The notes beneath the pieces were generated by a model, which saw only the letters and a list, made by a program, of their open reading frames with translations, ran no database searches and was not told where the DNA came from. Below, in pieces: positions 46,561 to 54,192 of a stretch of DNA of 64,000 nt. Both the position numbers and the translations under genes were made by a program. The DNA is from Burkholderia sp. Bp9143 (GTDB lineage Bacteria > Pseudomonadota > Gammaproteobacteria > Burkholderiales > Burkholderiaceae). Every line of letters starts with the position of its first letter. Position 1 is the stretch's first letter. The stretch covers positions 62,001 to 126,000 of the forward strand of contig NZ_QTPO01000006.1 in the NCBI RefSeq assembly GCF_003853645.1, written 5' to 3'.

Positions 46561-47667
46561 TTATGCTTTAGAGGATTGCGCAGCGGAAGGTTCAGCGTGA
46601 TGGCCTGCGGCCGGGCTCGTCTGGCCCGCGCCGCCCGCGTCGTGTTCGCCGTCGCCGAGCGACACCGAATTGTCCGCCATCGCGCGCGCGAGGCGCTCCA
46701 GCACGCCGTTTTTGACGGCATCATACCCGCGTTTGATCGCCCATTCAAACGCGTAGGCATCGGCCGAACCGTGGCTTTTGATCACGAGGCTCTTCAGCCC
46801 CAGCAGCGCCGCGCCATTGTACTGGCGGTGGTCGACGCGCTTCTTGAAGCGCATCAGCACCGGCAGCGCGAGCAGCGCCATCAGCTTCGACATCAGCGAA
46901 CGGCCGAACTCCTCGCGGATGATGTCGGACAACATCTGCGCGAGCCCTTCGGACGTCTTCAGCGCGACGTTGCCGACGAAGCCGTCGCAGACGATCACGT
47001 CGACCGTGCCCTTGTAGATGTCGTTGCCTTCGACGTTGCCGCGGAAATTCAGCGTGCTGGCGCGCAGCAGTTCGCCTGCGCGCTTGATCGTCTCGTTGCC
47101 CTTGATGACCTCTTCGCCGATGTTCAGCAGGCCGATCGTCGGACGCTCCTTGCCTTCGAGCGCGGCGACGAGCGCATGCCCCATCTCCGCGAACTGCAGC
47201 AGGTGCTGCGGCTCGCAGTCGACGTTCGCGCCGAGGTCCAGCATCATCGTGTAGCCGGTCGGGTTCGGCAGTGCGAACGCGATCGCGGGCCGCTCGATGC
47301 CGGGCAGCGTCTTGAGGACATAACGGGACACGGCCATCAGCGCGCCGGTGTTGCCGGCGGAGATACAGGCCTGGGCCGCGCCCTCCTTGACGTGGTTGAG
47401 CGCGACACGCATCGAAGAATCCTTCTTCTTGCGCAGCGCCACTTCGACAGGGTCGTCCATCGCCACGACTTCGGTGGCGGGCACGATGGTCAGCGCGGGA
47501 TCGTCGAGGGCTTTCAGCTTCTTCAGCTGCGCGCGGATCGCGCTTTCGATGCCGACGAGCATCAGGTGCGCATCGGGATGCGCGCGGACGAACTTGACTG
47601 CCGCGGGAACGGTCACGGACGGGCCGTGGTCGCCTCCCATGCAATCGATTGTGAGCTTTACGGTCAT
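46561..47667 (-). CDS. plsX: Phosphate acyltransferase PlsX
   Basis: This 368-residue peripheral membrane enzyme converts acyl-ACP to acyl-phosphate for PlsY, the entry to phospholipid synthesis. Family features: [13 protein letters not shown] (about 6-18), the [11 protein letters not shown] loop (about 100), [11 protein letters not shown] (about 140) and [15 protein letters not shown] (about 215). The C-terminal 20-30 residues are Ala/Gly/Ser-rich and variable. It follows rpmF, separated by a terminator-like hairpin, and abuts fabH. Confidence 0.96.
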   Translation of the reverse strand: MTVKLTIDCMGGDHGPSVTVPAAVKFVRAHPDAHLMLVGIESAIRAQLKKLKALDDPALTIVPATEVVAMDDPVEVALRKKKDSSMRVALNHVKEGAAQACISAGNTGALMAVSRYVLKTLPGIERPAIAFALPNPTGYTMMLDLGANVDCEPQHLLQFAEMGHALVAALEGKERPTIGLLNIGEEVIKGNETIKRAGELLRASTLNFRGNVEGNDIYKGTVDVIVCDGFVGNVALKTSEGLAQMLSDIIREEFGRSLMSKLMALLALPVLMRFKKRVDHRQYNGAALLGLKSLVIKSHGSADAYAFEWAIKRGYDAVKNGVLERLARAMADNSVSLGDGEHDAGGAGQTSPAAGHHAEPSAAQSSKA

Positions 47668-47691
47668 GGAATGCGACGAATTTCAGGCACA

Positions 47692-47720
47692 AAAAAGCGG
47701 CAGTTGAATGCCGCCTTTTT
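47692..47720 (-). terminator. Terminator/attenuator between rpmF and plsX
   Basis: Read leftwards, GCGGCA pairs with TGCCGC around a 6-base loop, followed by a run of T residues. It lies 77 bases after rpmF and 25 bases before plsX, so it probably trims L32 mRNA while letting a fraction read through to the fab genes. Confidence 0.65.
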
Positions 47721-47796
47721 GTTGAGCCAGGAAAGTGTCAAGCGAACCAGTTGTCACGCGAACGGCGATCGTAGCGCGCAACGCGTGACTTGACGC

Positions 47797-47976
47797 TTAG
47801 TCGTTCTTCGTCTTGACGACTTTCTTGCCGCGATAGTAGCCGTTCGGGCTGACGTGGTGACGCAGGTGCACCTCACCCGTGCTCGGCTCGACTGCCAGCG
47901 GCGCTGCCGTCAGGAAATCGTGCGAACGATGCATGCCGCGCTTCGACGGCGACTTCTTGTTTTGCTGGACTGCCAT
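47797..47976 (-). CDS. rpmF: 50S ribosomal protein L32
   Basis: This 59-residue ribosomal protein begins [20 protein letters not shown] and ends VVKTKND, the standard L32 sequence. This form lacks the zinc-binding cysteines found in some bacteria, as expected in beta/gamma-proteobacteria. TAGGAG precedes the start and an extended -10 promoter lies further up. It sits between yceD and plsX, the conserved yceD-rpmF-plsX order linking ribosome and membrane synthesis. Confidence 0.98.
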
Positions 47977-48001
47977 GACTAACTCCTAAATAATTTTCCG
48001 G

Positions 48002-48010
48002 ATTCTAACA
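48002..48010 (-). promoter_or_regulatory. Extended -10 promoter for rpmF-fab genes
   Basis: Read leftwards the element is TGTTAGAAT, a good extended -10, with TTAAGC 17 bases upstream as a weak -35. Initiation would be about 20-25 bases ahead of the rpmF start. This offers a promoter inside the yceD-rpmF interval. Confidence 0.5.
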
Positions 48011-48074
48011 CAGCCCGATCCGGCGCTTAACTACCCTGGCCCAAAGCCCTTACGCCTTCCCGCGCCACAACTGC

Positions 48075-48710
48075 TTAGTGTTTCTTGCTGCCGTCCCCGT
48101 CCTTCTTCAGCGCTTCCAGCGCCGCGAACGGATTCGGCCGTTTGCCTTCGTCCTCGTCTTCGACGGACTCGTCGTCCGCGTCTTCCGAAGGACCGCTCGC
48201 ACCCGACACGAGGCTTTCGTGAACTGCCGGGCAAACCTCGTGCTTGGGCACGAGCGGCAACGAAAGCAGCAATTCCTCTTCGATCAAGTCGACGAGATCG
48301 AACTGGCGTGAGCCCACGATCACATCGGCTTCATCGTCGTCGAGCGGAAATTCTTCAGCTTCTTCTTCGGTCTCAACGACCCGGTACGTCATGTCGACGT
48401 CGAACGTCTGGTCGTACGGGGTCATGCAGCGCTGGCACGTGAGCCACGCATGGCCGTGCACCGCAAGGCGCAGATACGGCTGCTGCCCATCGGCGCCGTC
48501 GTCCTGCAACTCCTTCTGGGTGAACCCTTCGGCCTGCCACGTGAAGACCGTGTCGCGATCGGGCGCGTCCGCCGGTACTTCTTTCAACATGCGCGGCAGT
48601 TGCGACAGGCGCACGGCACCCGCTGCCTGCCGCCCGCTGCGGGCGAATTCGAACAGGTCGACTGCGTGCGGATCAAGCGCTACCGCAGGCTTGCCAGAAG
48701 AAGTGTTCAT
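48075..48710 (-). CDS. yceD: YceD/DUF177-family protein
   Basis: This 211-residue protein belongs to the YceD (DUF177) family found next to rpmF in most bacteria; it has been linked to rRNA/23S accumulation, but its mechanism is unclear. A C-x2-C pair lies in LTCQRCMTPYDQTF (about 94-107) with CPAVH (about 162) later, possibly a metal site. Acidic patches follow (EEAEEFPLDDDEADV). The C-terminus is low-complexity, Glu/Asp- then Lys-rich. It heads the yceD-rpmF-plsX-fab run and is divergent from maf. Confidence 0.88.
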   Translation of the reverse strand: MNTSSGKPAVALDPHAVDLFEFARSGRQAAGAVRLSQLPRMLKEVPADAPDRDTVFTWQAEGFTQKELQDDGADGQQPYLRLAVHGHAWLTCQRCMTPYDQTFDVDMTYRVVETEEEAEEFPLDDDEADVIVGSRQFDLVDLIEEELLLSLPLVPKHEVCPAVHESLVSGASGPSEDADDESVEDEDEGKRPNPFAALEALKKDGDGSKKH

Positions 48711-48968
48711 GTTGCGCTCCTGCCTACAGGCTGACTTGCGGGATCCGGCTTGCCGGCGCTGCTCATCTGGCGCCGCTCACTCACGTACGCGATCTACACC
48801 ACGTACGATGCGTACTTTACTTCCGAAGTCCCGGCAGGCGCCACCACAGCGGAAGCCTGCCGACGAAAAGCGGGAAAGCATACCTGTTTTACCTTTTACG
48901 GTCAATCACTTATGCTTGCGCCCTCGCAACACCGCGCCACACCTGACGACTCACCGACCCAATCGACC

Positions 48969-49598
48969 ATGCCGGATACCGTTTGCCGCCCGCCGCGGCT
49001 GATTCTCGCCTCCAGTTCTCGCTACCGCCGCGTGCTCCTCGAGCGCCTCGGCATGCCGTTCGACGTCGTGTCGCCCGACCTCGACGAATCCCCGCTCGCG
49101 GGCGAAACGCCCGCCGCGACCGCGCTGCGCCTCGCCGGCGCGAAGGCACGCGCGGTCGCCGCGACGATCGACGCGCCGGACGGCGTGCTCGTGATCGGGT
49201 CGGACCAGGTCGCGACGTTCGACGGCCACCAGATCGGCAAGCCCGGCACGCACGAGCGCGCGCTCGCGCAGCTCCTGTCGATGCAGGGCCGCGACGTCGA
49301 ATTCCACAGTGCGCTCAGCCTGTACGACAGCCGCACCGGCGAAACGCAGAGCGAGGACGTCGTCACGCACGTGCGCTTTCGTTCGCTGCCCGAAGCCGAA
49401 CTCGACGCGTACCTGCGCGCGGAAACGCCGTACGACGTCGCCGGCAGCGCGAAGTCCGAAGGGCTCGGCATCGCGCTGCTGGATGCGATCGACTCCAACG
49501 ACCCGACGGCGCTCGTCGGCCTGCCGCTGATCGCGCTCACGCGGATGCTGCGCGCCGCGGGCTATCCGCTGTTCGCTACCCAAGGAGACCGCGCATGA
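48969..49598 (+). CDS. Maf-family nucleotide pyrophosphatase
   Basis: This 209-residue house-cleaning nucleoside triphosphate pyrophosphatase opens with RLILASSSRYRRVLLERLG (about 9-27), and GSDQV with the catalytic Asp is about 77. SVVGSAKSEG-like YDVAGSAKSEGLGIALL lies at about 159. The subtype resembles E. coli YceF, which acts on 7-methyl-GTP, rather than the dTTP/UTP-type Maf; this subtype call is moderate. The open frame extends upstream, but this ATG matches the family start. Its stop overlaps the start of the RsmI-like methyltransferase by four bases. Confidence 0.9.
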   Translation: MPDTVCRPPRLILASSSRYRRVLLERLGMPFDVVSPDLDESPLAGETPAATALRLAGAKARAVAATIDAPDGVLVIGSDQVATFDGHQIGKPGTHERALAQLLSMQGRDVEFHSALSLYDSRTGETQSEDVVTHVRFRSLPEAELDAYLRAETPYDVAGSAKSEGLGIALLDAIDSNDPTALVGLPLIALTRMLRAAGYPLFATQGDRA

Positions 49599-50317
49599 CG
49601 GCCGGCACGCTCTATCTCGTTCCGAACACCCTCGGTGAAGGCGACGCATCGATGCTCGCCGCCGTGCTGCCCGCCGCCGTGCAGGCGCGCGCAGGCACGC
49701 TCGGCTATTACATCGGCGAAAACGCGAAAACGACCCGCGCGTTCCTGAAGAAGATCGGCACGACGCGGCCGATCCAGGAAATCGAGATTCGGGAACTGAA
49801 CGTCAATACGCCGGCCGGCGAGATCGAGCGGCTGCTCGCACCGGTACTGGCTGGCGCGGACGCCGGGCTCGTGTCCGAGGCCGGCTGCCCCGCCGTTGCC
49901 GATCCCGGCGCGCTGCTGGTCCGCCGTGCGCACGAGCGCGGCGTGAAGGTCGTGCCGCTCGTCGGGCCGAGTTCGATCCTGCTCGCGCTGATGGCGTCGG
50001 GTCTGAACGGCCAGAGTTTCGCGTTCAACGGCTACCTGCCGGTCGATGCGGCCGCGCGCGCGAAACGCCTGCGCGAGCTCGAACAGCTGTCGCGCAAGGC
50101 GCGCCAGACGCAGATCTTCATCGAGACGCCGTACCGGAACCAGGCGATGCTCGACACGCTCGTCGCGACCTGTGCGCCGTCGACGCAGATCTGCGTCGCG
50201 GCCGACCTGACCCTCGAGACCGAGACGATCGCCAGCCGCTCCGTGGCGGACTGGAAAAAGGCGCCGGCGCCGAATCTGCAGAAACGCCCCGCCATCTTCC
50301 TGCTGCTCGCGAACTGA
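49595..50317 (+). CDS. SAM-dependent methyltransferase, RsmI-like (tetrapyrrole methylase fold)
   Basis: This 240-residue protein of the tetrapyrrole methylase superfamily resembles RsmI but is shorter. It starts GTLYLVPNTLGEGD, has DAGLVSEAGCPAVADPGALLVRRAHERG (about 89-116) and the GPSSILLALMASGLNGQSFAFNGYLP segment (about 124-149). RsmI methylates the 2'-O of C1402 in 16S rRNA, but a separate true rsmI usually exists in this genus. The target of this paralogue is therefore unknown. AAGGAGA precedes its start, and it overlaps maf by four bases. Confidence 0.82.
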   Translation: MTAGTLYLVPNTLGEGDASMLAAVLPAAVQARAGTLGYYIGENAKTTRAFLKKIGTTRPIQEIEIRELNVNTPAGEIERLLAPVLAGADAGLVSEAGCPAVADPGALLVRRAHERGVKVVPLVGPSSILLALMASGLNGQSFAFNGYLPVDAAARAKRLRELEQLSRKARQTQIFIETPYRNQAMLDTLVATCAPSTQICVAADLTLETETIASRSVADWKKAPAPNLQKRPAIFLLLAN

Positions 50318-50385
50318 GGCCGGCACCGGCCACAGCCTCGCGACACGAGGCGCCCGACCCCGATCGCCGCGGCGCCGGCCGGCGC

Positions 50386-51378
50386 TCAGCGCAGGCTGAA
50401 CGACGTGCCGCCCGCAGTGAGCGCCTTCATCGCGGCGCCGCCGACCGCCGCACCAAACTTGCGTGCGACGCGATTCGTCAGGCTTTCCTTCACCGTGTAG
50501 TCGACGAGATCCGGCGCCTTCAGCACGTCGCGCGCGACCGTGTCGGTCGTGCCGTAGCCGTCGGCGAGCCCGAGCTCGACGCTCTTCTCGCCCGTCCAGA
50601 ACAGGCCGGAGAACATGTCGGGCGTTTCGTGCAGCCGCTTGCCGCGGCCATCCTTCACCGCCTTGATGAACTGCGCATGGACCTGGTCGAGCAGCGCCTG
50701 CGCATGGGCATCCATCTTCGGCGTCTCGGGCGAGAACGGGTCGTAAAAGCCCTTGTTTTCGCCCGACGTGTGCAGGCGGCGATCGACGCCGAGCTTGCCC
50801 ATCAGGCCCGTGAAGCCGAATCCGTCCATCAGCACGCCGATCGAGCCGACGATGCTCGCCTTGTCGACGAAGATCTTGTCGGCGGCGGACGCAATGTAAT
50901 AACCGCCCGAGGCGCACATGTCGGTCACGACGACGTACAACGGCTTGCCCGGATACTTCGTGCGCAGCCGACGGATCTCGTCGTAGACCATCCCCGCCTG
51001 CACCGGGCTACCGCCCGGGCTGTTGATCCGCAGCACGACGCCGGCCGTGCCGTCGTCGTCGAACGCCGCATCGAGTGCCGTGTTGATGTCGTCGGCATTC
51101 GCGTTGGTGCCCGCCGCGATCTCGCCGTCGATCGTCACGAGCGCCGTGTGGCGCCCGCTCGACGCGAACTTCGAGTCGCTCGAGAAATCGATCAGCGCGA
51201 ACGCGAGCAGCGCGAACACGCCGAGGAACGCGAAGCGGAAGAAGATCTTCCAGCGACGCGCCGCGCGCTGTTCCTTGACGGCCGCGAGCGCGATCCGCTC
51301 GAGCGCCGCGCGCTCCCAGTTCGGTTCGCGGCTGTCGGGACGGGACGAGGAATCAGGAATATTCGGTTGGTCGGCCAT
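50386..51378 (-). CDS. Signal peptide peptidase SppA-like (S49 family)
   Basis: This 330-residue single-domain S49 protease is membrane-anchored by one N-terminal helix (about 46-64, FFRFAFLGVFALLAFALID). It cleaves leftover signal peptides or membrane fragments as an oligomer. The conserved INSPGGSPVQAG (about 118) and ICASGGYYIASAADKI-like region with Lys, then VGSIGVLMDGFGF (about 178), are present. E. coli SppA is a 618-residue double-domain protein; this is the short SohB/Bacillus type. It lies after the Rieske gene with 12 bases between. Confidence 0.9.
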   Translation of the reverse strand: MADQPNIPDSSSRPDSREPNWERAALERIALAAVKEQRAARRWKIFFRFAFLGVFALLAFALIDFSSDSKFASSGRHTALVTIDGEIAAGTNANADDINTALDAAFDDDGTAGVVLRINSPGGSPVQAGMVYDEIRRLRTKYPGKPLYVVVTDMCASGGYYIASAADKIFVDKASIVGSIGVLMDGFGFTGLMGKLGVDRRLHTSGENKGFYDPFSPETPKMDAHAQALLDQVHAQFIKAVKDGRGKRLHETPDMFSGLFWTGEKSVELGLADGYGTTDTVARDVLKAPDLVDYTVKESLTNRVARKFGAAVGGAAMKALTAGGTSFSLR

Positions 51379-51390
51379 GCAGTGGTGTCG

Positions 51391-51801
51391 TCAGTCGGTC
51401 GTGGCGGGAGGGGTCGGAGCGGCGGGACCCAGGTCGGCATCTGGCACCCAGAATACCGCACGCCCGTCCGGCGTGTCGCGCTCGTCGACCTCGACCGGCC
51501 GCAGGCGGCCGCCGCGGCACGGGCCGCCGACGCACTTGCCGGTATCCGGCGCGTAGATCGCGCCGTGCGTCGCGCACATCAGGTACAGGCCCGACGACTC
51601 GAAGAACTGCCCTTCGGCCCAGTCGAGCTCCATCGGCACGTGTGCACAGCGGTTCAGATAGCCGTAGGCGCGGCCGTCGTAGCGCACGAAGAACACGACC
51701 GCCTGCTCGCCGCGCAGCGTCGCGTCGACGCGCACGCCGGCGCCGCCGTCGGCCAGCGCGTCCGATGCGCAGACGCGCACGGCTCCCGGCGCCGCGCTCA
51801 T
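51391..51801 (-). CDS. Rieske [2Fe-2S] domain protein
   Basis: This 136-residue stand-alone Rieske ferredoxin has both cluster ligand pairs: C-x-H in NRCAHVPMELD (about 57-61) and C-x2-H in LMCATHGAIY (about 84-88). It is probably a soluble electron carrier; its partner enzyme is unknown. The start overlaps the stop of the phosphatase gene by four bases (ATGA) and sppA follows closely, so rluC-gph-rieske-sppA form one leftward operon. This order recurs in Burkholderiales as far as I recall. Confidence 0.88.
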   Translation of the reverse strand: MSAAPGAVRVCASDALADGGAGVRVDATLRGEQAVVFFVRYDGRAYGYLNRCAHVPMELDWAEGQFFESSGLYLMCATHGAIYAPDTGKCVGGPCRGGRLRPVEVDERDTPDGRAVFWVPDADLGPAAPTPPATTD

Positions 51802-52457
51802 GCGTGCTCCCGCAGCCACGCCGCCAGCGCGTCGACGTCCGGCGCGACGAAGCGCGGCGTCAGCGCGGCCAATGCATCGGCCGTGTGCGCGCCGTACGAG
51901 ACGCCGATGCCGGCCGCCCCTGCACTCGCGGCCATCTGCAGGTCGTGCGTGGTGTCGCCGATCATCACGGTACGCGCCAGGTCCTGCCCCAATTCGCGGG
52001 ACAGTTCGTGCAACATCGCCGGGTGCGGCTTCGAGAACGTTTCGTCCGCGCAGCGCGTCGCATCGAACAGGCTCGTCAGCTTCGACTGGTCGAGCACGCG
52101 GTTCAGCCCGACCCGGCCCTTGCCGGTCGCGACCGCGAGCAAGTAACCGGTATCGCGTAATTCCGCGAGCAGTTCGCGCACGCCGGTGAACAGCTCGATG
52201 CGCTGATCGTCCAGCAGGTAGTGATGGCGATAACGTTCGGCCAGCCGTGGATAGTCGGACGGATCGAGGGTCGGAGCGGTAATCTGCAACGCATCACGCA
52301 GGCCGAGGCCGATCACGTAGCGGGACGCCTCGTCCGACGGCGTAGGCAGACCGAGATCGCGGCAAGCGGCCTGGATGCTGTGCGCGATGTGCGCAGTCGA
52401 ATCCATCAGCGTGCCGTCCCAGTCGAAGACGATCAGATCAAATTGCTGTCGGGCCAT
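51798..52457 (-). CDS. HAD hydrolase, phosphoglycolate phosphatase-like
   Basis: This 219-residue HAD phosphatase has motif I FDWDGTLMDS (about 8-17), motif II in AVATGKGRVGLNR, motif III Lys in FSKPHP (about 150) and motif IV MIGDTTHDLQMA (about 172). The helical cap is like that of Gph/PGP proteins that remove 2-phosphoglycolate after DNA repair. Substrate specificity cannot be certain. The frame is open far upstream, but MARQQFDLIVFDWDG is the natural start, five bases after the rluC stop. Confidence 0.88.
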   Translation of the reverse strand: MARQQFDLIVFDWDGTLMDSTAHIAHSIQAACRDLGLPTPSDEASRYVIGLGLRDALQITAPTLDPSDYPRLAERYRHHYLLDDQRIELFTGVRELLAELRDTGYLLAVATGKGRVGLNRVLDQSKLTSLFDATRCADETFSKPHPAMLHELSRELGQDLARTVMIGDTTHDLQMAASAGAAGIGVSYGAHTADALAALTPRFVAPDVDALAAWLREHA

Positions 52458-52462
52458 GCGAG

Positions 52463-53467
52463 TCAGGCGGTATCGCGCAGAGCGCTGAGTTGGTCGAGGA
52501 AGCGCCGGCATTCGTCCGGCAGCGGCGCGTCGAACTGCAGCGCCTCGCCGGTCAGCGGATGCGCGAGCTTCAGCCGGTGCGCATGCAGGAACATCCGTTT
52601 GAGCGACGGCTGCGCGTTCGCGCGCGCCAGCGCCTTGTTCAGTGCGAAATCGCCATACTTGGCGTCGCCGGCAATCGGCAGGCCGAGATGCGCGAGGTGC
52701 ACACGGATCTGATGAGTCCGACCCGTTTTGAGTTCCGCTTCGACGAGCGCGTAGCCGGGCCAGCGGTCGACGAGGTTGAATATCGTATGGGACGGCAGCC
52801 CGTCGTCCTGCACGCGTACGCGCCGCTCCCCTTCCGGGGTCGAATACTTGAACAGCGGCGCCTTCACCACGCGGCGGCGGCCCCAGTCGGGCTGCCATTC
52901 GCCGTGGCCGCACGCGAAGTAGCGCTTGTCCATCCGGTTTTCGCGGATCTGCTCGTGCAGGCCCACGAGCGCCGTGCGCTTCTTCGCGAGCATCAGGATC
53001 CCGGACGTCTCGCGGTCGAGCCGGTGCACCAGTTCGAGGAATTTCGCGCGCGGGCGCGCCTGGCGCATCTGCTCGATCACGCCGAACGCGACGCCGCTGC
53101 CGCCGTGCACGGCAACGCCAGCCGGTTTGTTGATGACGAGCATCGCGTCGTCCTCGTACAGCACGTCGAAATTCGCGGGCGGCACGATCGGTGTGTCGGC
53201 GCGCGCGAGGTCGGCCGCCGCCACGCGCACCGGCGGCACACGGACGATGTCGCCGAACGCGAGCCGGTACTGCGCATCGACCCGCCCCTTATTCACGCGC
53301 ACTTCGCCGCTGCGCAGGATCCGGTAGATATGGCTTTTCGGCACGCCTTTACAGACGCGCAACAGGAAGTTGTCGATCCGCTGACCGGCCGAGTTTTCAT
53401 CGATCTCGATCATCGATACCTGGCCGCTTGCGACCGAATTCTGGGATATTTTGCCTAACTCGTTCAT
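52463..53467 (-). CDS. rluC: 23S rRNA pseudouridine synthase RluC
   Basis: This 334-residue RluA-family enzyme makes pseudouridine at 955, 2504 and 2580 of 23S rRNA in E. coli. An N-terminal S4 domain (about 25-90: QRIDNFLLRV, YRILRSGEVRVNKGRV) precedes the catalytic domain with Asp in HRLDRETSGILML (about 160). The start is ambiguous. The ATG used here lacks a ribosome-binding site, and a TATATT element lies just upstream of it, so the ATG at 53413 (MIEIDENS) may be the real start. It is divergent from rne, the same arrangement as in E. coli. Confidence 0.93.
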   Translation of the reverse strand: MNELGKISQNSVASGQVSMIEIDENSAGQRIDNFLLRVCKGVPKSHIYRILRSGEVRVNKGRVDAQYRLAFGDIVRVPPVRVAAADLARADTPIVPPANFDVLYEDDAMLVINKPAGVAVHGGSGVAFGVIEQMRQARPRAKFLELVHRLDRETSGILMLAKKRTALVGLHEQIRENRMDKRYFACGHGEWQPDWGRRRVVKAPLFKYSTPEGERRVRVQDDGLPSHTIFNLVDRWPGYALVEAELKTGRTHQIRVHLAHLGLPIAGDAKYGDFALNKALARANAQPSLKRMFLHAHRLKLAHPLTGEALQFDAPLPDECRRFLDQLSALRDTA

Positions 53468-54192
53468 ACTGAATATAATTTTGCCCAGCCTGACGTTGCG
53501 GGCGGCCTCACCGGCCGGCCCGGACTGACCGGGCAAGGCGCAAGCGCAAACCGTTATTTTACTTGCGCCGGGGGTCTGCTGCTCGCCCCTAATCAAAGAG
53601 AAGCAGCAAGTTGCACGCACGGCGCCGCCCGTCGGCAAGGATCGCGCCCACAGGCGGATTCGGTCGGCAAGGCGCCGCGGTAACGGAAAGTTGGTTGAAA
53701 AGAATTTGATCGGCAGCCCGACGGCGCGAAGTGTGTCCGCGCGGGCTGCCGGTTGCGAAAATTACGGCGTTGCGCCCGATTTGGTCCCGCGAAGCGTGCG
53801 GGGCCTGGCGACGTCAAACCAGGGAAGTACACCCCAGGCGGGAAAGTCGGGCTGGATTCGATACTCCCCGCTGCGGCCCAAGCCGCAGCATCTGCCGCCC
53901 GTTGGCACGCGCGACGCATGACGACGCGCCCCGCGGCAGTGCCCGGCCTCAGGCTTAGCGCGCTCTGACAGCGTGCGGTGTGTGGACGCCGTGCTTTGAA
54001 GCCGTGTTCGCAGGTGCCCTATGGCCGCCGGCCCCGTCTTTCGGGCCCAAGCGCCTCTTCAGGCAATTCTCCCCGCCATCGTTCCCGCTCCAGCGTGCTT
54101 GTGACAACACAACAAGGCGCGGCCTGCCGTCGTTCCCGCCCTCGCGACTGACAACCGCGAGGCGCCGCCAGCAGAGCCGCCTGGAGTCGTTC
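53468..54192. other. Long gene-free region and rne leader
   Basis: No gene is evident in these 725 bases. Contents: an AT-rich promoter-like patch beside rluC (53468-53480), a patch around 53690-53710, a strong hairpin at 53711-53751, then GC-rich DNA to the rne start codon. The E. coli rne gene also has a long structured leader used for autoregulation, so most of this is probably rne 5' UTR. A short in-frame extension of rne (from 53980) is open but not protein-like. Confidence 0.55.
53711..53751 (+). promoter_or_regulatory. Hairpin in the rne leader
   Basis: CGGCAGCCCG and CGGGCTGCCG form a perfect 10-bp stem around a 21-base loop. No T-run follows, so it is not a terminator. By analogy with the hairpin of the E. 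coli rne 5' UTR that mediates RNase E feedback, it may be an autoregulatory RNA element. Confidence 0.45.

Noticed and set aside
48832..48862. Riboswitch or terminator upstream of maf
   Set aside because: An 8-bp inverted repeat (CGGCAGGC/GCCTGCCG) with a 15-base loop is visible, but there is no T-run and no recognisable riboswitch pattern.
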